In this document: one piece after another, positions 23,785-31,326 of the stretch | How the letters are laid out: every line of letters begins with the position of its first letter | Numbering within the stretch: position 1 is the first letter of the stretch | Source: an uncultured Clostridia bacterium | GTDB taxonomy: Bacteria > Bacillota > Clostridia > Oscillospirales > Acutalibacteraceae | NCBI GenBank assembly: GCA_945948515.1 | Contig: CAMFBH010000021.1 | Span: forward strand, 1 to 32,456 | Length of the DNA stretch: 32,456 nt | Direction of reading: 5' to 3' | The notes under the pieces: generated by a model | What the model was told of the DNA's origin: nothing | The model's input: the letters and a program-made list of their open reading frames with translations, nothing else | The model's database searches: none | Program-made: the position numbers and the translations under genes

Positions 23785-24655
23785 AATTGTTAGATATATA
23801 ACAGAGGACGGCAGTGCATACATTATTGCCTGTGACTCAACCGATATTGTTGCACAAGCTGAGGGCATTCACAAAACATCGGCAGTTGTAACTGCTGCAT
23901 TGGGAAGATTGTTGACAGCAGCATCAATGATGGGAAGCCTGCTCAAAAGCAAGGATGACAGTATTACACTCAGGCTTAACGGAAACGGTCCTGCCGGCTC
24001 CGTAATAGCGGTTTCCGATTATGAAGGCAATGTAAGGGGATATGCTCAAAATAGTATTGTTGAAATCCCTTTAAATGATAAAGGAAAGCTAGATGTGGCA
24101 GGAGCAGTCGGAAAAAGCGGATATCTCTATGTTGTTAAGGATATCGGATTAAAAGAGCCTTATGTAGGCAGTACTCCTATTGTAAGCGGTGAGATTGCCG
24201 AGGATATAACAAATTATTACGCAATGAGCGAGCAAACACCTACGGTATGTGCTTTGGGAGTTCTTGTAAACCCTGATTTAACTGTATCTAATGCCGGGGG
24301 ATTCCTCATTCAGCTTCTTCCGGGCTGTCCAGATGAAACAATAGAAAAAATTGAAAAGTCATTAAGCGATATTGAGCCCATAACGGTTATGCTTTCAAAA
24401 GGTATGAACATTAATGAAATTGCCCAAAGAGCTATGAGTGGAATTAAAATTGACCTTCTTGACAATAGGGAATGCAAGTATAAATGTAATTGCTCTAAGC
24501 AAAGGGTGGAGAATGCTTTAATAAGCACGGGAATTGAATCTTTAAAGGAGATGGCAGAGTCAAATGAGGATACATCCGTTGAATGCCATTTCTGCGATAA
24601 AGTTTATAAATTTACACCTTCAGAAATAGGAAAATTAATTGAAAAATCTATTTAA
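23777..24655 (+). CDS. hslO: Redox-regulated chaperone Hsp33
   Basis: Hsp33 is a holdase chaperone activated by oxidation when four zinc-bound cysteines form disulfides. The switch cysteines are CNC (C237, C239) and CHFC (C270, C273). The N-terminal domain includes TAALGRLLTAASMMGSLLK and the conserved GNVRGYAQN and GAVGKSGYL segments. Length (292) is normal. An extra cysteine, C233, precedes the CxC pair. It overlaps the methyltransferase gene by 8 bp. No terminator is visible between it and the tRNA genes, but the tRNAs have their own promoter. Confidence 0.96.
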   Translation: MGKIVRYITEDGSAYIIACDSTDIVAQAEGIHKTSAVVTAALGRLLTAASMMGSLLKSKDDSITLRLNGNGPAGSVIAVSDYEGNVRGYAQNSIVEIPLNDKGKLDVAGAVGKSGYLYVVKDIGLKEPYVGSTPIVSGEIAEDITNYYAMSEQTPTVCALGVLVNPDLTVSNAGGFLIQLLPGCPDETIEKIEKSLSDIEPITVMLSKGMNINEIAQRAMSGIKIDLLDNRECKYKCNCSKQRVENALISTGIESLKEMAESNEDTSVECHFCDKVYKFTPSEIGKLIEKSI

Positions 24656-24673
24656 AAATTTTTACAAAAAGTG

Positions 24674-24702
24674 TTGACAACTTAATTAAATTATAGTATT
24701 AT
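24674..24702 (+). promoter_or_regulatory. Strong sigma-A promoter for the tRNA genes
   Basis: Perfect TTGACA (24674-24679) and TATTAT (24697-24702) with a 17-bp spacer sit 30 bp upstream of the first tRNA gene. This is the best -35 box in the window. Confidence 0.9.
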
Positions 24703-24707
24703 TATAT

Positions 24708-24728
24708 GCGTCGCCGATGTGGTGACGC
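24708..24728 (+). other. Hairpin at the 5' end of the tRNA precursor
   Basis: GCGTCGCC (24708-24715) pairs with GGTGACGC (24721-24728) over 8 bp with one wobble. The predicted transcription start is near 24709, so the precursor would begin with this stem, just upstream of tRNA-Val. Confidence 0.6.
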
Positions 24729-24732
24729 GCGT

Positions 24733-24808
24733 GGGAGCATAGCTCAGCTGGGAGAGCATCTGCCTTACAAGCAGAGGGTCACAGGTTCGAGCCCTGTTGT
24801 TCCCACCA
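24733..24808 (+). tRNA. tRNA-Val (TAC)
   Basis: A complete cloverleaf. The acceptor GGGAGCA pairs with TGTTCCC, the D arm is GCTC/GAGC, the anticodon loop is CTTACAA with anticodon TAC, the T arm has TTCGAGC, and the CCA end is encoded. It is the first of five clustered tRNA genes. Confidence 0.97.
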
Positions 24809-24812
24809 TTTT

Positions 24813-24889
24813 GGCCCGGTAGTTCAGCTGGTTAGAACGCCAGCCTGTCACGCTGGAGGTCGACGGTTCGAGCCCGTTCCGGGTCGCCA
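24813..24889 (+). tRNA. tRNA-Asp (GTC)
   Basis: A complete cloverleaf of 77 nt. The acceptor GGCCCGG pairs with CCGGGTC, the anticodon loop is CTGTCAC with anticodon GTC, the discriminator is G, and CCA is encoded. It lies 4 bp after tRNA-Val. Confidence 0.97.
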
Positions 24890-24894
24890 TTCGT

Positions 24895-24970
<76 letters not shown>

Positions 24971-24975
24971 TACTT

Positions 24976-25051
24976 GCGGATTTAGCTCATCCGGTAGAGC
25001 GCCACCTTGCCAAGGTGGAGGTAGCGAGTTCGAGTCTCGTAATCCGCTCCA
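24976..25051 (+). tRNA. tRNA-Gly (GCC)
   Basis: A complete cloverleaf. The acceptor GCGGATT pairs with AATCCGC, the anticodon loop is CTTGCCA with anticodon GCC, and TCCA is the 3' end. A hairpin follows 4 bp later, before the fifth tRNA gene. Confidence 0.97.
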
Positions 25052-25055
25052 TTCA

Positions 25056-25086
25056 GGACTCTTAAATAATTTAAGAGTCCGTTTTA
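25056..25086 (+). terminator. Hairpin between tRNA-Gly and tRNA-Cys, possible internal terminator
   Basis: GGACTCTTAA (25056-25065) pairs perfectly with TTAAGAGTCC (25071-25080), followed by a short GTTTTA tail. It may stop part of transcription, or mark an RNA processing site, before tRNA-Cys. Confidence 0.6.
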
Positions 25087-25089
25087 TAC

Positions 25090-25164
25090 GGCACCATAGC
25101 CAAGTGGTAAGGCAGAGCTCTGCAAAAGCTTTATGCCCCAGTTCAAATCTGGGTGGTGCCTCCA
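25090..25164 (+). tRNA. tRNA-Cys (GCA)
   Basis: A complete cloverleaf of 75 nt. The acceptor GGCACCA pairs with TGGTGCC, the anticodon loop is CTGCAAA with anticodon GCA, and the T arm is CCCAG/CTGGG. The TCCA end is encoded. It is separated from the other four tRNA genes by a hairpin and has no visible promoter of its own. Confidence 0.96.
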
Positions 25165-25168
25165 TTAG

Positions 25169-25197
25169 GGAGTAAGAGTTTTTCTTGCTCCTTTTTT
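25169..25197 (+). terminator. Terminator after the tRNA cluster
   Basis: GGAGTAAGA (25169-25177) pairs with TCTTGCTCC (25183-25191), nine pairs with one wobble, followed by a T run to 25197. The A+T-rich spacer from here to 25335 shows nothing else that I recognise. Confidence 0.85.
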
Positions 25198-25335
25198 AAT
25201 TTTTTTGTTGTATTTTTATACTACGGAACAGAATATATAGATAAATTTTTATCATAACCTCTAAATGTGTTAAATCAAATTTAATAATATTTACAATTTG
25301 TTCATAAAATAATGCCTATTTAATTAAAATTTTTG

Positions 25336-25364
25336 TTGAAATTTATAATTGCAAATGTTATAAT
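25336..25364 (+). promoter_or_regulatory. Sigma-A promoter for the gene at 25395
   Basis: TTGAAA (25336-25341) and a perfect TATAAT (25359-25364) with a 17-bp spacer lie about 31 bp upstream of the start codon. Confidence 0.88.
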
Positions 25365-25394
25365 CTATTCATAAATGCGAAGGAGGGTATTGCT

Positions 25395-26060
25395 TTGAGC
25401 AAAGATAAAGAAGCCAAGAAAGCCCAGAAAGCCGAGAAGAAGCGTATTAAAGCTGAAAAACAGTATGATGCTGCTTATTCAAGTCTTGTTAAAAAAATTG
25501 AAAAGAAAAATGCAAAGAGCGAAAAGAAAGCTAATAAAAAGAATAAACCTTTTACACCGATTCCGATTCCCGAGAAGGGCGAGCCTCTTCCCACCGGCAA
25601 TAAAGGCGGAAAAGTTGTTAAGGCTATAATTCTTGCTTTATTAATAGTATTTTTCATTTACTTCATTGTTATGTGGGTTAATTTCCAATGGCCTGAGCTT
25701 AACATTATTCCTACATCTGCATCAGATGTTGTAGATGATGAAAAGAAGTCTGCCGGAGAGGTTGAAACTTACAGCAATCCTCACGACATCACAACAACTC
25801 CTACATACAGTTCAGCAGAAGCTCAGAAGCTTCTTAAACAAACCATTCATGATAACTGGAAGGAAATCGGTTTTAAGAGCGATGTTTCCGGTGAGAAGAT
25901 GAGTAAAGGAAGCAAAACCACTGTTAACAGTGCTGATTGTTATACCTTCACTTGTTCCGGAAAAACTTTTGCAGTTGCTACTAACCTTTCTGCCGTATAT
26001 GTTAAAGACGGTAAAGAATATAAACCGCTTTCATTCTCAAATACAGAATATCTTTTCTAA
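25395..26060 (+). CDS. Single-pass membrane protein with charged Lys/Ala-rich N-terminus, unknown function
   Basis: I do not recognise this protein. Its 221 residues comprise a highly charged Lys/Ala/Glu-rich cytoplasmic segment (1-50, probable helix or coiled coil), a Pro-rich linker (about 52-68), one membrane segment (about 73-96), a Ser/Thr-rich stretch, and a predicted extracellular domain of about 90 residues. That domain has two cysteines in DCYTFTCSGK that could form a disulfide. The start codon is TTG, with AGGAGGG seven bases upstream. It is a stand-alone gene with its own strong promoter and terminator, so it is likely expressed. The topology suggests an exposed domain anchored in the membrane. 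It could be lineage-specific. Confidence 0.82.
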   Translation: MSKDKEAKKAQKAEKKRIKAEKQYDAAYSSLVKKIEKKNAKSEKKANKKNKPFTPIPIPEKGEPLPTGNKGGKVVKAIILALLIVFFIYFIVMWVNFQWPELNIIPTSASDVVDDEKKSAGEVETYSNPHDITTTPTYSSAEAQKLLKQTIHDNWKEIGFKSDVSGEKMSKGSKTTVNSADCYTFTCSGKTFAVATNLSAVYVKDGKEYKPLSFSNTEYLF

Positions 26061-26070
26061 GAACAAAATA

Positions 26071-26100
26071 AAAACAGGCTCATTATTGAGCCTGTTTTCT
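26071..26100 (+). terminator. Terminator for the gene at 25395
   Basis: A perfect 12-bp stem (26071-26082 with 26087-26098) with a TTAT loop and a T-rich tail beginning in the distal arm. Confidence 0.88.
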
Positions 26101-26108
26101 TTTATAGA

Positions 26109-26137
26109 AAAGCGCATTGCTTTATGCAATGCGCTTT
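26109..26137 (-). terminator. Terminator for the UPF0237-UPF0210 operon
   Basis: A perfect 12-bp stem (26109-26120 with 26126-26137) with a 5-nt loop lies just past the stop of the - strand gene. The - strand reads a T run after it. It sits 8 bp from the + strand terminator, forming a back-to-back pair. Confidence 0.82.
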
Positions 26138-26146
26138 AGAAATATA

Positions 26147-27502
26147 TTAGTTCTTTAAGCTGTGTAGCGGTGCGGGAATTCTTCCGCCTCTTGAAATGAA
26201 TTTCTCGGGAGATTTAGTGTTAACCTTCATAACGGGTCCGCTGCCTAGAAGACCGCCGAATTCGAGCTCATCGCCAACTTTTTTATCTATTGCAGGTATA
26301 ACTCGAACTGCTGTTGTTTTTCCGTTAACCATTCCTATTGCTGCTTCATCTGCTATAATTGCAGATATTACTTCTGGAGTTGTATCTCCGGGAATAACAA
26401 TCATATCAAGTCCGACAGAGCAAACAGCAGTCATCGCTTCTAGCTTTTCAATTGTTAATGCACCGCTTCTTGCCGCATTAATCATTCCTGCATCTTCGGA
26501 AACAGGGATGAATGCACCTGAAAGTCCTCCGACACTTGAAGAAGCCATTACGCCGCCTTTTTTAACTGCATCATTAAGCATTGCAAGACATGCAGTCGTA
26601 CCAGCTCCACCGCATTGCTCCAACCCGATTTCTTCAAGGATGTGAGCAACACTGTCTCCAACAGCAGGAGTGGGAGCAAGAGAGAGATCAACAATTCCAA
26701 ACGGAAAGCCAAGCCTTTTTGATGCTTCAACACCAACAAGCTGACCCATTCTCGTAACTTTAAAAGCAGTTTTCTTAATGAGCTCGGCAATTTCGTTTAT
26801 ACTATATTCAGGATGCTTTGAAACCGCACTTCTGACAACGCCGGGACCCGAAACGCCGACATTAATAACGCAGTCAGGCTCGCTAATTCCGTGAAAAGCA
26901 CCTGCCATAAAAGGATTATCTTCTGGAGCATTGCAGAAAACAACAAGCTTACCTGCTCCTATGCAGTCTTGCTCTTTGGTAAGTTCAGCAGCTTTTTTTA
27001 CTATTTTACCCATAAGTGCAACGGCATCCATATTGATTCCGGCTTTTGTTGAACCGATATTTACCGAGGAACAAAGATGCTCCGTTTCTGCAAGAGCTTG
27101 AGGAATACTGTTAATCAGTTCTAAATCTCCCGCTGAGAAACCTTTTTGGACTAAGGCAGAATAACCGCCTATAAAGTTTACTCCGATTGTTTGAGCAGCT
27201 TTTTCAAGGGTGTGTGCGTATTTAACCGGATCACCTTTGCTTATTCCGGCTAAAAGTGAAACAGGAGTAACGGAAACTCTTTTGTTGATAATCGGGATGC
27301 CGTATTCCTTTTCAATATCTTCTCCGGTAGCAACAAGCTTTTCGGCGTTTTTGCAGATTTTATCGTAAACCTTTGTGCATGCTTTGTCTATATCTGAATC
27401 TGCACAGCTGAGAAGGGATATACCCATTGTTATGGTTCTTATATCCAAATATTCATCTTGAATCATTCTTATGGTTTCAAGAATTTCATTATTGTTAATC
27501 AA
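26147..27502 (-). CDS. UPF0210 / DUF711 (PFL) family protein
   Basis: A conserved 451-residue protein of unknown reaction. It is distantly similar in layout to glycyl radical (pyruvate formate-lyase fold) proteins, hence the name PFL family, but I see no C-terminal glycyl radical motif. Recognisable segments are [72 protein letters not shown] and [11 protein letters not shown]. The start is a TTG codon with AGGAGG seven bases upstream (27510-27515), overlapping the end of the previous gene. It follows the UPF0237 ACT-domain gene, a pairing conserved across Firmicutes and archaea. A role in amino-acid sensing or metabolism is suspected from that pairing but not shown. Confidence 0.92.
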   Translation of the reverse strand: MINNNEILETIRMIQDEYLDIRTITMGISLLSCADSDIDKACTKVYDKICKNAEKLVATGEDIEKEYGIPIINKRVSVTPVSLLAGISKGDPVKYAHTLEKAAQTIGVNFIGGYSALVQKGFSAGDLELINSIPQALAETEHLCSSVNIGSTKAGINMDAVALMGKIVKKAAELTKEQDCIGAGKLVVFCNAPEDNPFMAGAFHGISEPDCVINVGVSGPGVVRSAVSKHPEYSINEIAELIKKTAFKVTRMGQLVGVEASKRLGFPFGIVDLSLAPTPAVGDSVAHILEEIGLEQCGGAGTTACLAMLNDAVKKGGVMASSSVGGLSGAFIPVSEDAGMINAARSGALTIEKLEAMTAVCSVGLDMIVIPGDTTPEVISAIIADEAAIGMVNGKTTAVRVIPAIDKKVGDELEFGGLLGSGPVMKVNTKSPEKFISRGGRIPAPLHSLKN

Positions 27503-27513
27503 ATCTTTGCCTC

Positions 27514-27783
27514 CTAAATTCTGTGCATTGAGTTAAAAATATCCTCGTGCATAACATGTATTGAAAGACCGAGAGATTCTCCGAGCTTTGTAAGAGAATC
27601 AGCAAACTTTCCGAAATCCGATGAACAATTTGAAATATCAGTCATCATTATCATACAGAACATATCCTGTAAAATAGATTGTGAAACCTCAATTACATTA
27701 ACATTGTTTTCTGCGCATATTGCAGAAACTTTAGCAAGAATTCCAACCATATCCTTACCTACAACAGTAACTACTGCTTTCAT
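27514..27783 (-). CDS. ACT domain-containing protein, UPF0237 family
   Basis: An 89-residue protein made of one ACT domain, an amino-acid-binding regulatory fold. It starts [25 protein letters not shown]-like (residues 1-23), with the glycine loop [11 protein letters not shown], then [18 protein letters not shown]. The ATG at 27783 is chosen because GGAGGT lies seven bases upstream; an in-frame ATG at 27798 overlaps that ribosome site and is unlikely. It sits 11 bp before the UPF0210 start and is probably its regulatory partner. The ligand is unknown. Confidence 0.92.
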   Translation of the reverse strand: MKAVVTVVGKDMVGILAKVSAICAENNVNVIEVSQSILQDMFCMIMMTDISNCSSDFGKFADSLTKLGESLGLSIHVMHEDIFNSMHRI

Positions 27784-27812
27784 ATTCAGTACCTCCATAA
27801 TTTGTTATTGAG

Positions 27813-27841
27813 ATTATAACAAAATAATTATATATTTTCAA
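27813..27841 (-). promoter_or_regulatory. Sigma-A promoter for UPF0237-UPF0210
   Basis: Read on the - strand, TTGAAA (27841-27836) and TATAAT (27818-27813) have a 17-bp spacer. It lies about 30 bp upstream of the ATG at 27783. Confidence 0.85.
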
Positions 27842-27877
27842 TAAATGTTTTAAATTAATTGTAAAATATGCTTTTAA

Positions 27878-27906
27878 TTGCAAAAGATGTGTGCTAATAT
27901 TAATAT
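27878..27906 (+). promoter_or_regulatory. Sigma-A promoter for the PHP-Lrp-aminotransferase genes
   Basis: TTGCAA (27878-27883) and TAATAT (27901-27906) with a 17-bp spacer lie 33 bp upstream of the PHP gene start. It is divergent from the UPF0237 promoter. Confidence 0.7.
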
Positions 27907-27939
27907 GTTAAAAATGAAAGTAAATAAGTAGGTAGAAAA

Positions 27940-28749
27940 ATGTTGTATAAAAACATAATTGATATGCACACTCATTCTGATAATTCGTTTGACGGAAATC
28001 ATTCTGTTGTTCTGCTTTGCGAAGAAGCAATTAACAAAGGTGCAAAAGGCATAGCAATAACAGACCATTGCGATATTGATTCAAAAACAATGGATTTTAG
28101 GGCGTTAACAACAAATCAGTTTGTTGAAACCTTTCAGGCAAAGGCGAATTTTGCCGGTTCGTTAGTTGTTATGCAGGGAATTGAACTCGGACAGCCGATT
28201 TATAATAAGGAGCTTTCGGAAAGCATTCTTAACAGCTTTAAATATGATTTCGTTCTCGGTTCAATTCATAATTTATATGAAACAGAAGATTTTTATTTTC
28301 TTGATTATAAGCTATATGATATTTATGATTTATTGCAAAAATACTTTGAAGCTGAATTAGAACTTGCGCAGTGGGGGAATTTTGATACTCTTGCACATTT
28401 AACATATCCGCTCAGATATATTGTTGCAAGAGAGGGAATAAGAGTTGATTTATCAAAATATTATGACTTGATAGATGCAATTTTTGAAGAGCTTATTAAA
28501 AACGATAAGGCTCTTGAAATTAATACCTCCGGACTTTTTCTTGAAATGGCTGAAACTCTTCCGGGAAAAGATTTAATTAAAAGGTTTAAAGATTTAGGCG
28601 GAAAATTTGTTACTATCGGCTCAGATAGTCATTCTGCGGATAGGGTTTGCAACGGAATTGAAAAAGGAATGGAGCTTGCAAAGGAATGCGGCTTTGATAA
28701 TATAACAATTTTTGAAAAAAGAGTACCTGTTGAAATACCGATTGTTTAG
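27940..28749 (+). CDS. PHP domain phosphatase, histidinol-phosphatase (HisJ/HisK)-like
   Basis: Metal-dependent phosphoesterase of the PHP family. Metal ligands are visible in IDMHTHSDNS (H10, H12), ITDHCD (D42, H43), the GIELGQ glutamate, GSIHNL, the later H in LAHLTYPLR, and GSDSH near the C-terminus. Length (269) matches stand-alone HisK-type histidinol-phosphate phosphatases, which remove phosphate in the eighth step of histidine synthesis. No other his gene is nearby, so a different phosphomonoester substrate is possible. The ribosome site is weak (TAGGT). An Lrp-type regulator starts 8 bp after the stop. Confidence 0.87.
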   Translation: MLYKNIIDMHTHSDNSFDGNHSVVLLCEEAINKGAKGIAITDHCDIDSKTMDFRALTTNQFVETFQAKANFAGSLVVMQGIELGQPIYNKELSESILNSFKYDFVLGSIHNLYETEDFYFLDYKLYDIYDLLQKYFEAELELAQWGNFDTLAHLTYPLRYIVAREGIRVDLSKYYDLIDAIFEELIKNDKALEINTSGLFLEMAETLPGKDLIKRFKDLGGKFVTIGSDSHSADRVCNGIEKGMELAKECGFDNITIFEKRVPVEIPIV

Positions 28750-28757
28750 GAGATTTT

Positions 28758-29237
28758 ATGGATAGATTATTATATTTGCTTGAGAATAATCCAAGACTCA
28801 GCAACAACGAGCTTGCTGTTATGTTAGGTGTTACCGAAAAAGATGTTGAGCAAAAAATTAAGCTATATGAGGACTCGGGAATAATTAAAGGCTATCGCAC
28901 AGTGATAGATAAAGAAAAGCTGCACGATGAGAAGGTAACTGCACTTATTGAAATAAAAGTGCATCCCAAATTCGGTCGCGGATTTGATGATATCGCCCAG
29001 AGAATTGCAGATATGGAAGAGGTTGAAAGCATATATTTGATGAGCGGCGGTTATGATTTATGCTGTCTTGTCAGTGATAAATCATTTCAAGAGGTTTCTA
29101 TGTTCGTTGCTCAAAGACTTTCTCCTATGGAGGATGTTATGTCAACCGCTACCCATTTTATTTTAAAGAAATATAAGGAACAAAGCGTTTTATTTGCTGA
29201 TGAAAATAAGGATGACAGGGGGAATATTTCTCTGTGA
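28758..29237 (+). CDS. Lrp/AsnC family transcriptional regulator
   Basis: Amino-acid-responsive DNA-binding regulator. The N-terminal winged helix-turn-helix (about 5-50) contains NNELAVMLGVTEKDVEQKI and GIIKGYRTVIDKEKL. A RAM/ACT-like ligand domain (about 60-145) follows, with EVESIYLMSGGYDLCCLV. Length (159) is normal. TTAGGAGA sets the start. It overlaps the aminotransferase gene by 4 bp, so the regulator and enzyme are translated together; self-control and control of the aminotransferase by an amino acid is the natural reading, but no operator could be identified. Confidence 0.92.
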   Translation: MDRLLYLLENNPRLSNNELAVMLGVTEKDVEQKIKLYEDSGIIKGYRTVIDKEKLHDEKVTALIEIKVHPKFGRGFDDIAQRIADMEEVESIYLMSGGYDLCCLVSDKSFQEVSMFVAQRLSPMEDVMSTATHFILKKYKEQSVLFADENKDDRGNISL

Positions 29238-30418
29238 TAGAGTACGAAAAATATTTAAATCCTACGCTTTGTTCAGTAAAGCCAAGCGGAATCAGAAAGT
29301 TTTTTTCCATAGCTGAGGAAATGGATAATGTTATATCTCTCGGCGTCGGAGAACCTGATTTCTTAACTCCTTGGCATATTCGTCAACAGGGTATTGACAC
29401 CCTTGAACGCGGAAAAACAAGATACACGGCAAACGCCGGAATGCTTTTATTAAGACAGGAAATTTCAAATTTTTATGCACGCAGGTATTTGGTAAAATAC
29501 AATCCCGAAGATGAAATTTTGGTTACAGTCGGTGGCTCAGAGGGAATTGATATGTGCATAAGGGCTTTAGTTTCCCCCGGTGATGAGGTGCTCGTTGTTG
29601 AGCCTTCTTTTGTATGCTATAAGCCCATAGTTGAGGTTTGCGGCGGAATTGCCGTTGCGGTAGAAACTTCAAGTGAAAACGGATTTCGCTTAACCGCTGA
29701 ACAGATTGAAAAATCAATAACTGATAGAACAAAGATTCTGATTTTTCCTTATCCGAATAATCCCACAGGCGCTGTTATGAGAACGGAAGACTTAAAGCCG
29801 ATTTGTGAAGTTATTAAAAGGCACAATTTATTTGTTCTGTCAGATGAAATATACAGTGAACTTACTTATGGTGGAGACCATGTTTCAATTGCTTCCATTG
29901 ACGGAATGCAGGAAAGAACAGTTGTTATAAACGGATTTTCTAAAACTTATTCAATGACAGGTTGGAGACTAGGATACGCACTCGGACCAGCTCCTATTAT
30001 TTCTCAAATGACCAAGCTTCATCAGTTTGCAATTATGTCGGCTCCTACTTCAAGCCAAACAGCGGCGATTGAGGCTCTGCGAAACGGAGATAAGGACATT
30101 GTTAAAATGAGAACTGATTACGATATGAGAAGACGCTTCACCGTTCATGCGTTTCGTGAAATCGGACTTGAATGCTTTGAACCCGAGGGCGCTTTTTATG
30201 CTTTTCCGTGTATTCGCTCAACCGGGCTTAACTCGGAAGAGTTTTGCGAAAAGCTTATTCTTTCTAAACGCGTTGCAGTTGTTCCCGGAAATGCATTCGG
30301 TGACTGTGGTGAAGGCTTTATACGCGTTTCGTATTGTTACTCTATTGAAAACATAAAGGAAGCCGTTCGCAGAATTGGTGATTTTGTAAATGAGCAAAAG
30401 GAGAATTATGGAAGTTAA
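29234..30418 (+). CDS. Pyridoxal-phosphate aminotransferase, class I/II (fold type I)
   Basis: Transfers amino groups between an amino acid and a 2-oxo acid. The PLP lysine is K237 in GFSKTYSMTGWRLGY. Other conserved features are VISLGVGEPDF, YTANAGMLLLRQEI, FPYPNNPTGA, LSDEIYSELTYGG and the C-terminal arginine in FIRVSY. Length (394) is normal. The substrate is uncertain; the layout resembles the PatA/AspC-like group common in Clostridia. GTG at 29234 overlaps the Lrp stop by 4 bp (GTGA). The gene ends 11 bp inside ispE. Confidence 0.93.
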   Translation: MIEYEKYLNPTLCSVKPSGIRKFFSIAEEMDNVISLGVGEPDFLTPWHIRQQGIDTLERGKTRYTANAGMLLLRQEISNFYARRYLVKYNPEDEILVTVGGSEGIDMCIRALVSPGDEVLVVEPSFVCYKPIVEVCGGIAVAVETSSENGFRLTAEQIEKSITDRTKILIFPYPNNPTGAVMRTEDLKPICEVIKRHNLFVLSDEIYSELTYGGDHVSIASIDGMQERTVVINGFSKTYSMTGWRLGYALGPAPIISQMTKLHQFAIMSAPTSSQTAAIEALRNGDKDIVKMRTDYDMRRRFTVHAFREIGLECFEPEGAFYAFPCIRSTGLNSEEFCEKLILSKRVAVVPGNAFGDCGEGFIRVSYCYSIENIKEAVRRIGDFVNEQKENYGS

Positions 30419-31280
30419 AGTTAAAGCTTATGCAAAAATTAATTTAATGCTTGATATTGTTAACAGAAGAAACGACGGTTATCATGATTTGTTTATGATA
30501 ATGCAGAGCGTTGGAATATATGATACGGTAACAGTCTCCTCAAACAAATCAAGAAGAATTAAAATCACTTGCAGTGAAAAGGATATTCCTCTAGACAGTA
30601 GAAATATTGCATATAAGGCCGCAAAAGCATTTTTTGAATATACTAAGATTAAGAACAGTGGATTGACTATTGATATTCAAAAACGCATTCCTCATGCTGC
30701 AGGGCTTGCAGGAGGAAGTGCAGACGGTGCAGCCGTTATTGTTGCGCTTAATAAGATTTACAATACAAATCTAAGCGATGATGAGTTGTGTGAAATCGGA
30801 GTTAAAATCGGTGCGGATGTTCCGTTTTGCATTGTGGGAGGAACGCTTTTATCTCAGGGAATAGGAGAGGTGCTTAGCAAGGTTAAGCCTCTCAGAAGCT
30901 GTTTCATTGTTTTGGCAAAGCCTGATTTCTCAGTCAATACCGGACATGCATTTAAGCAATATGATTTCTACGGAAAAATTCACACACCGAGGAAATTTGA
31001 AATGCTTTGCGCAATTCAAAGCCGTGATTTAAAAGAAATATCTTCGAATATGGAAAATGTTTTTGAACAGTTTATTGAGGTTCCGAACAGAATTGAAATA
31101 AAACAAATTATGCGTGATAATAAAGCCCTCGGTGTTTGTATGAGCGGAAGCGGTCCTACAGTTTTCGGAATTTTTGATGATAAAGCCAATGCCAAAGCCG
31201 CGTGTGAACAGCTGAAAAATTATGCAAAGGATGTTTATCTTTGCAATCCGGTAACAAGCGGTTGTAAAATTTTTGAATAA
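30408..31280 (+). CDS. ispE: 4-diphosphocytidyl-2-C-methyl-D-erythritol kinase
   Basis: GHMP-family kinase that phosphorylates CDP-methylerythritol in the non-mevalonate isoprenoid pathway. In the 290-residue product, K10 and N12 lie in VKAYAKINLML, the ATP loop is GLAGGSADGAA (99-109), and D137 in GADVPFC is the likely base. The C-terminal MSGSGPTVFGIF motif is also typical. ATG 30408 is chosen because AAGGAG lies just upstream; an in-frame ATG at 30390 would put that site inside the gene. It overlaps the aminotransferase gene by 11 bp. A hairpin follows, then spoIIR; ispE followed by spoIIR is also seen in other Clostridia. Confidence 0.95.
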   Translation: MEVKVKAYAKINLMLDIVNRRNDGYHDLFMIMQSVGIYDTVTVSSNKSRRIKITCSEKDIPLDSRNIAYKAAKAFFEYTKIKNSGLTIDIQKRIPHAAGLAGGSADGAAVIVALNKIYNTNLSDDELCEIGVKIGADVPFCIVGGTLLSQGIGEVLSKVKPLRSCFIVLAKPDFSVNTGHAFKQYDFYGKIHTPRKFEMLCAIQSRDLKEISSNMENVFEQFIEVPNRIEIKQIMRDNKALGVCMSGSGPTVFGIFDDKANAKAACEQLKNYAKDVYLCNPVTSGCKIFE

Positions 31281-31288
31281 ATATGTTT

Positions 31289-31326
31289 AAACCTGCCAAT
31301 CATTATTGTGAAAGGCAGGTTTTTTT
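31289..31326 (+). terminator. Hairpin with T run between ispE and spoIIR
   Basis: AAACCTGCC (31289-31297) pairs with GGCAGGTTT (31314-31322) around a 16-nt loop, followed by T to 31326, immediately before the spoIIR ATG. It has the form of a Rho-independent terminator, but its distal arm also carries the only ribosome-site candidate for spoIIR. Confidence 0.72.

Noticed and set aside
26071-26137. Paired hairpins as a repeat element
   Set aside because: The two stems differ in sequence and each fits the terminator of one of two convergent genes.
26196-26645. 149-codon open frame on the + strand
   Set aside because: It is fully antisense to the UPF0210 gene, whose frame has clear family motifs, and has no ribosome site.
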